Shown here piece after piece: positions 37,524 to 51,000 of a stretch of DNA of 64,000 nucleotides (position 1 is the first letter of the stretch; every line of letters starts with the position of its first letter). Both the position numbers and the translations under genes were made by a program. The notes under the pieces were generated by a model. That model was not told the origin of the DNA. It searched no databases and saw only the letters and a list, made by a program, of their open reading frames with translations. The stretch is taken from contig NC_068569.1 of assembly GCF_025698545.1 (NCBI RefSeq), positions 806,001 through 870,000 on the forward strand. The letters are read 5' to 3'. This DNA is from Gossypium raimondii. Its lineage: Eukaryota > Streptophyta > Magnoliopsida > Malvales > Malvaceae.

Positions 37524-39794
37524 TAATTCATTAGGAATAACGTATGGTAAGAACTATATTTTGACTTAGCCTTAATTAATTGTTAGACTACCTTTATTTA
37601 CCAAAAAGATTATATCCATATATTTCTAGCCAGTTTGTGTATATTTTTCATCTTTTCAGAATATAAGAAGATAATTTGCAATTATAAAGCAAAAAAGAGT
37701 ATACTGCCTTTTTATCGAAGGATAATAAATTACAAGAATATCAAAAAATGAGTAGAGAAAATGTGAACTTAACATTGCCTTACATATTTCCACAGTGGAG
37801 CCTTTTAGGCAGAATATGGTCTTCCAAAAAATAGTAGCAGCAATTGCTTATTGACCCAACATAATAGAACCATGCTTGTCTCCAGTATGGATTAATGTAA
37901 AGCACACATGCAATACTCAGGATTGCCATAACATAAGACACAACGAAAGTCACATAAAAGGAAATCATATCAATCAAACCATTTTCAGTCGATGCTTTTG
38001 GCAATAAAGATGCTGATGGTCCTGATGTTGAGCAGTCCTTCAATGGATCACCACAGAGAAGAGGATTTCCCACATAGCTGCTTTCGTCAAATGTTGCAAA
38101 TTGTGCAGTCCATGCAGGTGTACTTCCAGATAAATTATTGTATGCCACACTGAAATAAGACAACCTATATAACCCCACAAGTTGTGGAGGGATTTTCCCG
38201 CTCAAGTTGTTGTGAGAAAGATCGAGACTCTCAATTTGCTTCAGATTGGAAAACGCCGGTGGGATTGGTCCTATCAAATTGTTGTGAGACAAATTCAAAG
38301 CATAAATATTTCGCAAGTTTTTCACTTCGCTGGGAATCTCACCTGTCAACTTGTTGCAAGAGAGATCAATTCCAGATAAGTATGTGAGAACAATTCCCTT
38401 ATAAGAGTAAGACATGCTTTTCACTCTGAACTCTATCGGTTCATCAATGGAGAAAGAACTGGGAGGTTGAGCAATATCAGTGACATAACGAACATATTCT
38501 TGGGATATTTCATTCAGTGCTGTAATCTTCAGGCAAGGTGGAATTGTACCTGAAAGATTGTTATTGGAAAGATCAATCAGGCTTAACTGGCCCAATTTGC
38601 ATAACTGAATTGGAATCCCACCTTCAAAATGGTTGTTATTTAGCAAAAGAAAACTCAATCGAGAAAGGTTGCCAATCCAACGTGGAATTTTCCCAGTTAA
38701 GTGATTATTGCTGAGATCTAATGTCACCAGGCTAGTGCTATTATGAAAAACATTTGTGAGTGCCCCTTCTAGCTTGTTTCTTGATAAATGAACTTGACTT
38801 ATCCATAAAGGGCTGAAACAAGATGGAAGACGCCCAGATATGTTGTTCACTGAAAGGTCTAGAAGTTTAAGATCATTAAGATGGCAAAACTCCTTTGGGA
38901 ATGGACCTTCAAGATGATTATTTGCCATCACAATTTCTTCCAAATTTGACATACTCCCCATCCACCTTGGTATGTCCCCAGAAAGCTCGTTATTGCTTAA
39001 ATCCAATGTTGACAAACTTGACATATTCTCCATCGACATTGGTATCTCCCCAGAAAGCACGTTATTGCTTAAATCCAATGTTGACAAAAAGGAGCAATTA
39101 GACAAGGAATCTGGGATCTTCCCAGAGAAATGATTCCCATCTAAGTGCAACTCCCGCAACTTTGTAAGGTTAACATTTGAAGAGAACATCTGCCCTTGCA
39201 ATTTGTTGTTGGACAGTGCAAGGGAAGTTAATGAAAAGCAGCCCATGGTCAAATGCTCGGGTAGCCCACCAGACAATTGATTATTGGACAAGTCCAAGGC
39301 TTCTAAGAAATTCATATCACCAATCGAAGAGGGAATGCTACCGTGAAATTGATTTTTTGACATGTTCAGAAACGACAATGATGGTAGTTTTTCCCCAATA
39401 TCAATTGGAAGATTGGTATAGAATGAATTTTCTGAGACATCCAAATACGATAAGTCCGTATGCGGAAGGAAAGGTAACTCAAAATGACCTTGGAGAGAGC
39501 TGTTAGCAAGAACTAACCTTTCCAAATTTGCGTTGTTATTCAACAACCAATTTGGAAATCCCTCTCTAAAGTTGTTGTTAGAGAGATAAACTTGCCTTAA
39601 GTCATGTTGATGGAACAAAATATGAGGAAATTGTCCTACATCTCCACAACTAGATAAACTGATAAGGTTCAATTGGAATCTTGGGGCCAAAGGTTGCATC
39701 TCACTTTCAATGTATATGGTATTGTTGTCCGCATTGAAATGCTTGAGTTTTGAAAGGTTGAAGAAGGGCTCCAATGAGCTTGGGATTTTGAAAT
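37524..39794. repeat. 2.27-kb head-to-tail duplication of the RLP last exon, copy 1
   Basis: Collinear with 39795-42057. The junction near 39790-39800 joins exon-11 coding sequence to the 3' flank across a shared 'taatt'. Differences from copy 2 are single-base homopolymer changes (for example at 37604, 37648, 37690, 37712 and 37746). Confidence 0.92.
37780..39794 (-). pseudogene. Duplicate of the RLP last exon (open frame, no 5' exons)
   Basis: An unbroken LRR frame of about 665 codons from the duplication junction to the stop at 37780-37782. It holds about 20 LRRs (LxxLDLSNNxLSGxIP), the loop-out region (EFRVKSMSYSYKGIVLTYL), more LRRs, an acidic-poor C-terminal cap (LLCGDPLKDC), one TM helix and the short tail after INPYWRQAWFYYV. 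It lacks about 70 N-terminal residues of the exon and all upstream exons, and has no promoter of its own. It is the better-quality version of the exon that is broken three times in the neighbouring copy. Probably an assembly duplicate rather than a second gene. Confidence 0.75.
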
Positions 39795-42057
39795 TAATTC
39801 ATTAGGAATAACGTATGGTAAGAACTATATTTTGACTTAGCCTTAATTAATTGTTAGACTACCTTTATTTACCAAAAGATTATATCCATATATTTCTAGC
39901 CAGTTTGTGTATATTTTCATCTTTTCAGAATATAAGAAGATAATTTGCAATTATAAAGCAAAAAGAGTATACTGCCTTTTATCGAAGGATAATAAATTAC
40001 AAGAATATCAAAAATGAGTAGAGAAAATGTGAACTTAACATTGCCTTACATATTTCCACAGTGGAGCCTTTTAGGCAGAATATGGTCTTCCAAAAAATAG
40101 TAGCAGCAATTGCTTATTGACCCAACATAATAGAACCATGCTTGTCTCCAGTATGGATTAATGTAAAGCACACATGCAATACTCAGGATTGCCATAACAT
40201 AAGACACAACGAAAGTCACATAAAGGAAATCATATCAATCAAACCATTTTCAGTCGATGCTTTTGGCAATAAAGATGCTGATGGTCCTGATGTTGAGCAG
40301 TCCTTCAATGGATCACCACAGAGAAGAGGATTTCCCACATAGCTGCTTTCGTCAAATGTTGCAAATTGTGCAGTCCATGCAGGTGTACTTCCAGATAAAT
40401 TATTGTATGCCACACTGAAATAAGACAACCTATATAACCCCACAAGTTGTGGAGGGATTTTCCCGCTCAAGTTGTTGTGAGAAAGATCGAGACTCTCAAT
40501 TTGCTTCAGATTGGAAAACGCCGGTGGGATTGGTCCTATCAAATTGTTGTGAGACAAATTCAAAGCATAAATATTTCGCAAGTTTTTCACTTCGCTGGGA
40601 ATCTCACCTGTCAACTTGTTGCAAGAGAGATCAATTCCAGATAAGTATGTGAGAACAATTCCCTTATAAGAGTAAGACATGCTTTTCACTCTGAACTCTA
40701 TCGGTTCATCAATGGAGAAAGAACTGGGAGGTTGAGCAATATCAGTGACATAACGAACATATTCTTGGGATATTTCATTCAGTGCTGTAATCTTCAGGCA
40801 AGGTGGAATTGTACCTGAAAGATTGTTATTGGAAAGATCAATCAGGCTTAACTGGCCCAATTTGCATAACTGAATTGGAATCCCACCTTCAAAATGGTTG
40901 TTATTTAGCAAAAGAAAACTCAATCGAGAAAGGTTGCCAATCCAACGTGGAATTTTCCCAGTTAAGTGATTATTGCTGAGATCTAATGTCACCAGGCTAG
41001 TGCTATTATGAAAAACATTTGTGAGTGCCCCTTCTAGCTTGTTTCTTGATAAATGAACTTGACTTATCCATAAAGGGCTGAAACAAGATGGAAGACGCCC
41101 AGATATGTTGTTCACTGAAAGGTCTAGAAGTTTAAGATCATTAAGATGGCAAAACTCCTTTGGAATGGACCTTCAAGATGATTATTTGCCATCACAATTT
41201 CTTCCAAATTTGACATACTCCCCATCCACCTTGGTATGTCCCCAGAAAGCTCGTTATTGCTTAAATCCAATGTTGACAAACTTGACATATTCTCCATCGA
41301 CATTGGTATCTCCCCAGAAAGCACGTTATTGCTTAAATCCAATGTTGACAAAAAGGAGCAATTAGACAAGGAATCTGGGATCTTCCCAGAGAAATGATTC
41401 CCATCTAAGTGCAACTCCCGCAACTTTGTAAGGTTAACATTTGAAGAGAACATCTGCCCTTGCAATTTGTTGTTGGACAGTGCAAGGGAAGTTAATGAAA
41501 AGCAGCCCATGGTCAAATGCTCGGGTAGCCCACCAGACAATTGATTATTGGACAAGTCCAAGGCTTCTAAGAAATTCATATCACCAATCGAAGAGGAATG
41601 CTACCGTGAAATTGATTTTTTGACATGTTCAGAAACGACAATGATGGTAGTTTTTCCCCAATATCAATTGGAAGATTGGTATAGAATGAATTTTCTGAGA
41701 CATCCAAATACGATAAGTCCGTATGCGGAAGGAAAGGTAACTCAAAATGACCTTGGAGAGAGCTGTTAGCAAGAACTAACCTTTCCAAATTTGCGTTGTT
41801 ATTCAACAACCAATTTGGAAATCCCTCTCTAAAGTTGTTGTTAGAGAGATAAACTTGCCTTAAGTCATGTTGATGGAACAAAATATGAGGAAATTGTCCT
41901 ACATCTCCACAACTAGATAAACTGATAAGGTTCAATTGGAATCTTGGGGCCAAAGGTTGCATCTCACTTTCAATGTATATGGTATTGTTGTCCGCATTGA
42001 AATGCTTGAGTTTTGAAAGGTTGAAGAAGGGCTCCAATGAGCTTGGGATTTTGAAAT
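39795..42057. repeat. 2.27-kb head-to-tail duplication of the RLP last exon, copy 2
   Basis: Second copy of 37524-39794, connected on its right to the rest of the RLP gene. It lacks single bases in homopolymers at about 40222-40224, 41162-41163 and 41594-41596. Each shifts the LRR frame. Further short homopolymers lie in the 3' flank. Confidence 0.92.
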
Positions 42058-45000
42058 AATTGTTTGAAAGTCTCAACTCTACGAGGGATGTTAAAGACTT
42101 AAGGGCAGATACATCTCCAGATAACTGATTGGAAGAGAGATCTAAATTCTCAAGAGATGTGAAATTGTAAAAACATTCTGGCAAAGTACCCTTCAGATTA
42201 TTGTTGCTCATATCCAAGAGTCTGAGATTTGTCAAGCCACAAAAACCTGCAAACATAACATTAAATAAATAAATAGAATGCCATTCAAGGGAACCAAAAA
42301 CAATAAAACAAATTAAATATAATATATTCTAGTTGTATTCGTTCCTTGCCTAAAAAAAAGGGATCTTATTGTATGGGAAAGTAGGGTACTAAAATGTTTC
42401 GTGTTTATTCACCTTGGGTATGTAAGGTGCCATTGAGTCCACAACCCGTTAAGCTTAGTTGCTTGATAGAAGGCATTGCACCAATTTTGTGAAGAAAGTT
42501 GTTTTCAAGAGAAGTATCTTCTATGTGCATGAATTCCAAATTCTGCAACTCATGTGGATCTATTTCAAACAAAACCAAAGTTACAAAAATTTATGTAGAT
42601 ATGTTCCAAATGGAAAAAAAAAAAAAAAACTGTATGCAATTCAATATATATAAAAAGAAAGAGAGATCCTTTAAGTTGAGTTTATTATTTTAGCTTTAGG
42701 GTGGGTTTGGATAGGCGATTGGATGCGGTGCGTGCGTTTAGTTTACTTTTTGTCTCACGCACAAGATCACTATAGTGTCTAATCTCACCGCCATGCATTT
42801 TTTACACTAACCGCATTAAAGAGCCCATCCAAACTCACCCTTAGTATTTGGAGTTTTGAGAAAAGGTTATTAGGGACACAAAGTGAGTGCAAATTATTGA
42901 AAATTTTAGAAAAGAAAACAATTTTATAAAATATTACTATAAAATTATAGAAAGAGAGAGAGAAAGAAACTGAGAAATATTATTCTTTTAACCTCATTAT
43001 TCTTTTTATATTTATTGAAAATTTTAGGAAGCACCACAATTTTATAAAATTATCCAAAAAAAATTCACTTTCTTTCTTCTTCTTCTTTTGTAGTATTTAT
43101 TAAAAGTTAAATAATTTCTTGAATTTTCGTCATCACATCCTATCATAAGTTTTTAATGCTGGGAAATGAAATAAAAAAGAAGCATGAATCAACAAATTTT
43201 TATTAATAATTATAAACAGTTTTGCTCTTTTTTGGGTTTAATAAATACTGTTTCAAAATAGGCTTGTAAATAATATATTTATGGGAAAATCATTCTTTGT
43301 ATAAAAGAAATGATAAATTGAAATAATACAGTTGTGTATAAGAAATATTATTTTACAATAATTAAAATATAATATTAAAAAAACTAAAATTAGATGTCTA
43401 AAATCACATTCAACATATGTGCCATTAGAAACCAGTATTTATGTAAATTAATATTAAGAATTAAGATACGTAAAAAAATAGTAACTTACTGATTTGAGAA
43501 TGAGAATCAATTAAATTAACTCCGTCCAAGGAAAGAGTCTTCAATGATGAGAATAAATCTAATGATTGTAGCCGAAGATTGCAATCGGCCTATCAAATAG
43601 TATATTTATATTTACTTTATTTCTTTGGAATATATCAAATTAATCAAACTAACAAGTAATTAGTACATTTAAATTAAATTTGGAATCAGCCACAATTTTA
43701 TTTTAGTAGTACCAATTGGATAGCAGCTCATATGGAGGTCCTCCAAATTGCTCAAGCCATCTAATTCTGAGGAGAATCAAAAATTGAAAAGTAAATACTT
43801 TATTAATATATGTAGACGTCATTGAATAAGGAGAAAGAGGATGATATCTGACCTTTAATATCTATTGTTCCTTCCAAATTGGAGCCTCCTAAAGACAAAG
43901 TCTTTAGATTTGAGAGTGTTCCGAAGATGACAAAATGGTATTGTTGAAGAGATTGCCAAACAAATCAAGCACTGTCAAATTCATCAACCTTAAACCTGCC
44001 TCATTATTACCAAGTAGCATGTTCTTAATTATTTCACTTCCCATTTAGTTATACTTTTCAAATATATATATATACATATATAGATTTTAGCGAATTCTTT
44101 TTCCCCAATCTGTAATATATTTTATATAATTTAAATATATCTAAAAGTATTAATAAATTGAATTCAAGTAAGATCGAAATACAATGGAGCAAAAATTTAA
44201 ACCTAAAATTATGTAAAACTCACATTATCAAATCCTTCACTCTTTGACGTCTCTTGATGCATTTATAATTAATTTTATTTTTATACCCTAATATTATATC
44301 TTTCTTTGCAACTCATGTGGATCTATTTCAAACAAAACCAAAGTTACAAAAATTTATGTAGATATGTTCCAAATGGAAAAAAAAAAAAAAAACTGTATGC
44401 AATTCAATATATATAAAAAGAAAGAGAGAGATCCTTTAAGTTGAGTTTATTATTTTAGCTTTAGGGTGGGTTTGGATAGGCGATTGGATGCGGTGCGGTG
44501 CGTTTAGTTTACTTTTTGTCTCACGCTACAGTATCACTATAGTGTCTAATCTCACCGCCACCGCTGTTTTTACACTAACCGCAGGTAAACGCACCGCCCA
44601 TCCAAACTCACCCTTAGTATTTGGAGTTTTGAGAAAAGGTTATTAGGGACACAAAGTGAGTGCAAATTATTGAAAATTTTAGAAAAGAAAACAATTTTAT
44701 AAAATATTACTATAAAATTATAGAAAGAGAGAGAGAGAAAGAAACTGAGAAATATTATTCTTTTAACCTCATTATTCTTTTTATATTTATTGAAAATTTT
44801 AGGAAGCACCACAATTTTATAAAATTATCCAAAAAAAATTCACTTTCTTTCTTCTTCTTCTTTTGTAGTATTTATTAAAAGTTAAATAATTTCTTGAATT
44901 TTCGTCATCACATCCTATCATAAGTTTTTAATGCTGGGAAATGAAATAAAAAAGAAGCATGAATCAACAAATTTTTATTAATAATTATAAACAGTTTTGC

Positions 45001-48000
45001 TCTTTTTTGGGTTTAATAAATACTGTTTCAAAAATAGGCTTGTAAATAATATATTTATGGGGAAAATCATTCTTTGTATAAAAAGAAATGATAAATTGAA
45101 ATAATACAGTTGTGTATAAGAAATATTATTTTACAATAATTAAAATATAATATTAAAAAAACTAAAAATTAGATGTCTAAAATCACATTCAACATATGTG
45201 CCATTAGAAACCAGATTTATGTAAATTAATATTAAGAATTAAGATACGTAAAAAAATAGTAACTTACTGATTTGAGAATGAGAATCAATTAAATTAACTC
45301 CGTCCAAGGAAAGAGTCTTCAATGATGAGAATAAATCTAATGATTGTAGCCGAAGATTGCAATCTGGGCCTATCAAATAGTATATTTATATTTACTTTAT
45401 TTCTTTGGAATATATCAAATTAATCAAACTAACAAGTAATTAGTACATTTAAATTAAATTTGGAATCAGCCACAATTTTATTTTAGTAGTACCAATTGGA
45501 TAGCAGCTCATATGGAGGTCCTCCAAATTGCTCAAGCCATCTAATTCTGAGGAGAATCAAAAATTGAAAAGTAAATACTTTATTAATATATGTAGACGTC
45601 ATTGAATAAGGAGAAAGAGGATGATATCTGACCTTTAATATCTATTGTTCCTTCCAAATTGGAGCCTCCTAAAGACAAAGTCTTTAGATTTGAGAGTGTT
45701 CCGAAGATGACAAAATGGTATTGTTGAAGAGATTGCCAAACAAATCAAGCACTGTCAAATTCATCAACCTTAAACCTGCCTCATTATTACCAAGTAGCAT
45801 GTTCTTAATTATTTCACTTCCCATTTAGTTATACTTTTCAAATATATATATATACATATATAGATTTTAGCGAATTCTTTTTCCCCAATCTGTAATATAT
45901 TTTATATAATTTAAATATATCTAAAAGTATTAATAAATTGAATTCAAGTAAGATCGAAATACAATGGAGCAAAAAATTTAAACCTAAAATTATGTAAAAC
46001 TCACATTATCAAATCCTTCACTCTTTGACGTCTCTTGATGCATTTATAATTAATTTTATTTTTATACCCTAATATTATATCTTTCTTATTATTTTATTCA
46101 TACCACCCATTTTCAAGAATCGAATAGTGGTTTCGTAATCACAAATCCGAGCTAGAAAGAAAATTTATTTTAATATTGTGGTATGGTCTATATTATGATA
46201 AGAAGGTTGCATGAAAATTTTGATAATAAAATTTTATTGATTATATGGTAAAATTTATTTAAATGGATTAAATAAAAAATGCATTTCGGGACTCCGCCTC
46301 AGAATGGATTCGTAAATATTTATTATAAATATTTACGAAGTTAGTTGTGTGTCTAATTATGTTTTGACTAGGTGAATTTGATTTAATTAGAAGTAATTAG
46401 GAAAAGGGATTAGATTGAAATAAGTGTGAGAGTTTAATTATAAATTAAAGAAAGTAAAAAGGACTAAATAGGCAAAAATACCAATGTTATAAATTTAGGC
46501 GGTTTAACATTGAAAAAATCTAAGATATTTTTAATTTAAAATATATATTATATTATATTTACTTAATTAACAAGTATGTTATTTTATTATATAATATAAT
46601 ATATTATTATATTATTATATATATAAAAACAAAAGAAAGAATAAAGAAACAGAATCGAAACAGAGGAGAAACAGGGAGAAAGAAAGAAAGAAAAAGTAAA
46701 GAAGAAAACTTTAAGGTTCAATTTCAAATTGGTAAGTCAAATTAAGTCATTTTCTTAAAATTTTTGAGTTTTTATGATTCTAGAACAAAATACTATTAGG
46801 TATATGTTGAAATTTTGAAAGCTAGTAGAATTTTTTTATGTAGTTTATATTGAATTAGTGGATGAATTGATGGAAATTCAAACTAGGATTGGGAAAAGGA
46901 TTAAATTGAGAAATAAGTTATAAGTTTAATGTAAAATTGTAAGAAATTGAAATTAGGGTTTATTAGTGAAAATTTGAGGTTAAGTTATAAGTAGAATTTA
47001 AGTAAAAATAAGGTATAGATTGTGATAGAAATAGAAATAATTTTAGTTATGAATTAAATTGAAATATTAGCTAAGGTAAGAAATTATGAAATTATTATAT
47101 CATATATGTTTATTTTTATTAAATAATATAGGAAATTTATTTGATTGTTTTTCTAATATATAAATGTTATGTAACACCCCTTACCCGTATTCGATGCCGG
47201 AATAGGGTACGAGGTATTACCAAAACACACACACTTATAACCATATTAAATCGAGTTGTAAAATTTCATCTAAGCTAAAACTTTTAAATTGTTATTCTTA
47301 ATTCGCTAATTAGGGTTTACATAGCCCAATATACTCACAATCTTTCATTTCCTCGTCGTATGAATTAAAAAATTTCCATTTACTTATTGAATTCATCACG
47401 AATACCTGAATTGATCTGTATCATTACATATTCTCATGTCGTCACATTTTCCTATTTAACTATTGTAATATATCAATTATTCAATATCTTATAAGCTAAG
47501 TGTCACATATACTTTATCCATTCATCTCCCATACAACTATCAATATTAGCTACAAAGATAGAACAAATTTTCTCTGTTCGATGTTAAATCAAAACATATT
47601 ACTTCATTACCAACTACCCTTACTAAATATACACCTTAAATTAGTCCAAGTGTTTAACTATTCACCCATGACATAAATATATTTTATCTATTATTGCAGA
47701 ATATAAATGTGTTACCCAAATCATAATTCACCTCACATAGTAACTAAGTTAATTTTTATCATTTGTCAAATAAATTACAAAACAAATTATATAACAAAAT
47801 ATAGATACATTTTAAACCTCACCAATAAACAAATTCTTATGGCATTAAATAATTATCACGCATCAAAGACAAACGATTTGATATTTCCATCACATAAACC
47901 GGATTAATCAAGCAAACTCAATGATGTAATCATCCTTTAACTTACCTAACCAAGCCAAATTATACCATCATCTCACACATAGAATGTCCCACCTATCATA

Positions 48001-51000
48001 CTTCTCAATTATGTCACTTAATAGACCAAATATACCTAACGCTTATCATCATGATCAATCCACAACCAAAATACATCCATATATCTAAATTACCACACAC
48101 ATATATATATACCATACACACATACTATAAAACTTTATTTTCCCCATGAGCTTAAACCATGACTAATAATGCACAAATATAAGTATCATTTCTATTTCAT
48201 CATTTATCAATTATAATCGAACATATGACCAATTATAGACAAATCATTCATATATTCTCCAATTTTCCTCCTCCTCCTCTCCATTCCACATCCTTAATGT
48301 GTATAATACATTTAAGCAACATTTTCCATACTATCACTATTTTTCTGTATGTAAATTCAAGTTGTCTATCTGAGTCAGAGTCACTAATTTATTTATATCT
48401 CGAGCTACAGAGCTCAAAATTAAGATCCGTAAATTTTTCCTGAAACTAGACTCACATATCTTCTTACCATAAAATTTTCAGAATTTTTGGTGCATCCAAT
48501 AAGTACAGTTTATTCTTTAAAGTTTCCCCTGTTGCACTGCTCGACAGTTCTGACCTCTCTTCACTAAAGATTGATTATCTCATTGAACAGAATTCAAATG
48601 GTATTCCCGTTTATTTCTCATGAAAATAGACTCATGTAGGATTCTAAAAATATAAGTTTTAACCCATAATTAATTTTGTACAATTTTTAATGATTTTCCA
48701 AAGACAGAACAGGGGATTCCGAAATTATTCTGACTCTGTCTCACAAAATTTATTATATCTCATGATTTACAATTCCATTGCTTACACCGTTTCTTCTATG
48801 AGAAACTAGACTCGATAAGCTTTAATTTCATATATTACTCATCTTCTAATTCAATTCCCACGATTTTTGGTGATTTTTCAAAGTTGGCACACTGCTGCTG
48901 CCCAAAACTGTTTTAGTGCAACATTTTGATAACCATTTTGACCCTAAACTTTTAACACATGACAATTTCATCCCTAGGCTCAGAAAATGAAATTCTTGCA
49001 ATTTAATCCTTGATCCAAGCCTAATAGTTCTCATACATATTAATAACAGCCCATGGATACCATGAAATTTCAGAATTTTCCCACAGTTTCAATACTTTTC
49101 AACTTAATCCCTAAAACATATTTTCATCCAAAATTCTTTAATAAAACACCTTTAAACATTCATTAACATATCAATTTCATCATCAAATAACAAAAATCAT
49201 ATGAACTTATCAATGGTATCTTTCTAAACTTTCAACAAAATGAGAAACTAGTAGAATACTAGGTTGGACCTAATTGTAAAAGTCTAAAAATATAAAAATT
49301 TTAATGAAAAAGTAAGAATTTCACTTACTTGAAGCTAAAATATGGAAGACCAGCTCTAAACCCTCTTCCATGGCTATTTCCCACCGAAATTTCAAGAATA
49401 ATTGGTCTTGAAATCCTTAAAATAAACTTTGGCCACATAAACTTTATTGTAATTCCAATTTTGTCCTTAAATACATAAAAATCTTTGATTTTTTTAACGG
49501 TATGCCGCCTCTGCCACTTAAGTTGGTCCATTTACTCCCTTAGTCCTTTCTTATTTAATTTCTAAGCTATTTAATCACTTTAGCAAGTTTTGCATCTTTT
49601 CAATTTAGTCCTTTTTAATTAATTGACTGCCGAAACGTTAAAATTTTCTGACGAAACTTTAACACTACCATATTGACACTCTGTAAATATTTATAAAAAT
49701 ATTTTCGGCTCGATTTATAACATCGAGGTCTCGATACCTCTTTTCCTCAACTTCTTAACTTAATAAATTTTTATAAAACACAAATTACTAATTCAAAAAT
49801 ATCTTAAAAATCATATTTGACCCGTAATTATTAAATAATAAAATTTTTTGAGCTTATTTTCTGAATTTGGTGGTCTCGTACCACTGTTTTCAATATTTCT
49901 AAAAATCGGGCTATTACATGTTATGTGTTTTATATGAAATTGAAGAGAAAGAAAAGAAAGTAAAGGACCTAATTGAATAAAAAGGAAAAGAGAAGGCTAA
50001 GGAGTGAAGGAAGACATCATCTCAACCTTTTTGTTGTAAGTACTACAAGATTATTTTTTAAAAATTATTTTATTTAAATGCCTATATTATAGTATAGAAT
50101 TATTTAGGAATAAAATAAAATAAAGTAAAATAAAAGATTATGGAACCATGAAATTTGTAAAGAAAATTATAGATGGAAAATATAAGATGGTATATTGTTT
50201 AAACATTAAGTAAATATTGTGACAAAACTATATATATGTGAAAATGGTGTGATAATTGTGAATTGTGAAATGTGCACTAAATTGTAATGATGGAGAAATG
50301 AGAAATCTTTTTCAAAATAATTCTATAAAGTATTTAAATGAATGAGATTCAGTTTTAACGCCCAAGTAGATGGAATTTAGAACTACCAGGATATTAGTGG
50401 CATGCCATTAAGGAATTTTAGCGCTCTCTGATTATTAGCACGTTGGTGCTCTCTGATTATTAGCACATTGGTGCTCTCTGATATTTAGCACGCCAGTGCT
50501 CTCTGTTTAGCACATCTGTGCTTTCTGTATAGCACTTTAGTGCTCTCTGTTCATTGGTGCATAATAATGCACCTCTGTATTTGTTCCGTATATCCAGTGT
50601 GTTCTATAAAATCTACTTTGGGCTAATATTATGATTTGTGGATAAAAGCGAATAATTAATGTGTTAAGGTAAGTTTTATGAAGTTTAAATGTATGTAAAT
50701 ATGTAATAGCAGAATGAGTTTGAAATATTTTATTTAGATTTATTTATTTGTTTATTCTTGTGGTGCTTACTAAGCCTTCACCGGCTGAACGCGTTTAATT
50801 TTAACGCGTAGGTACAGTTTGACTCGAAGAGATAAAGTCAGAATAGAAGATCTCTCATCTCATCACATCCTCAAGAGCTTCAAAAGTAGGTACCATATTT
50901 TGAATTAAAATGGCATGTACATAGGCAGTCAGTTATGCTTCCATGTATTAGGAACTAAAATGTAAACTCTTGAACTTCTATATATTTTTAGGTACTTTAC

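Noticed and set aside
38182-38387. Plus-strand ORFs opposite the LRR exons (also at 40447-40652 and 41105-41365)
   Set aside because: They are shadows of repetitive LRR coding sequence on the other strand.
37780-39794. A second, independent RLP gene
   Set aside because: It has no signal peptide, no upstream exons and no promoter, and is identical to the neighbouring exon apart from homopolymers.
47707-49531. ORFs within the nested LTR
   Set aside because: No transposon protein signature. They lie inside a defined solo LTR and are low-complexity.
50421-50550. CRISPR-like regular array
   Set aside because: Units are degenerate, with no conserved-length spacers, in a plant LTR. It is an ordinary tandem repeat.
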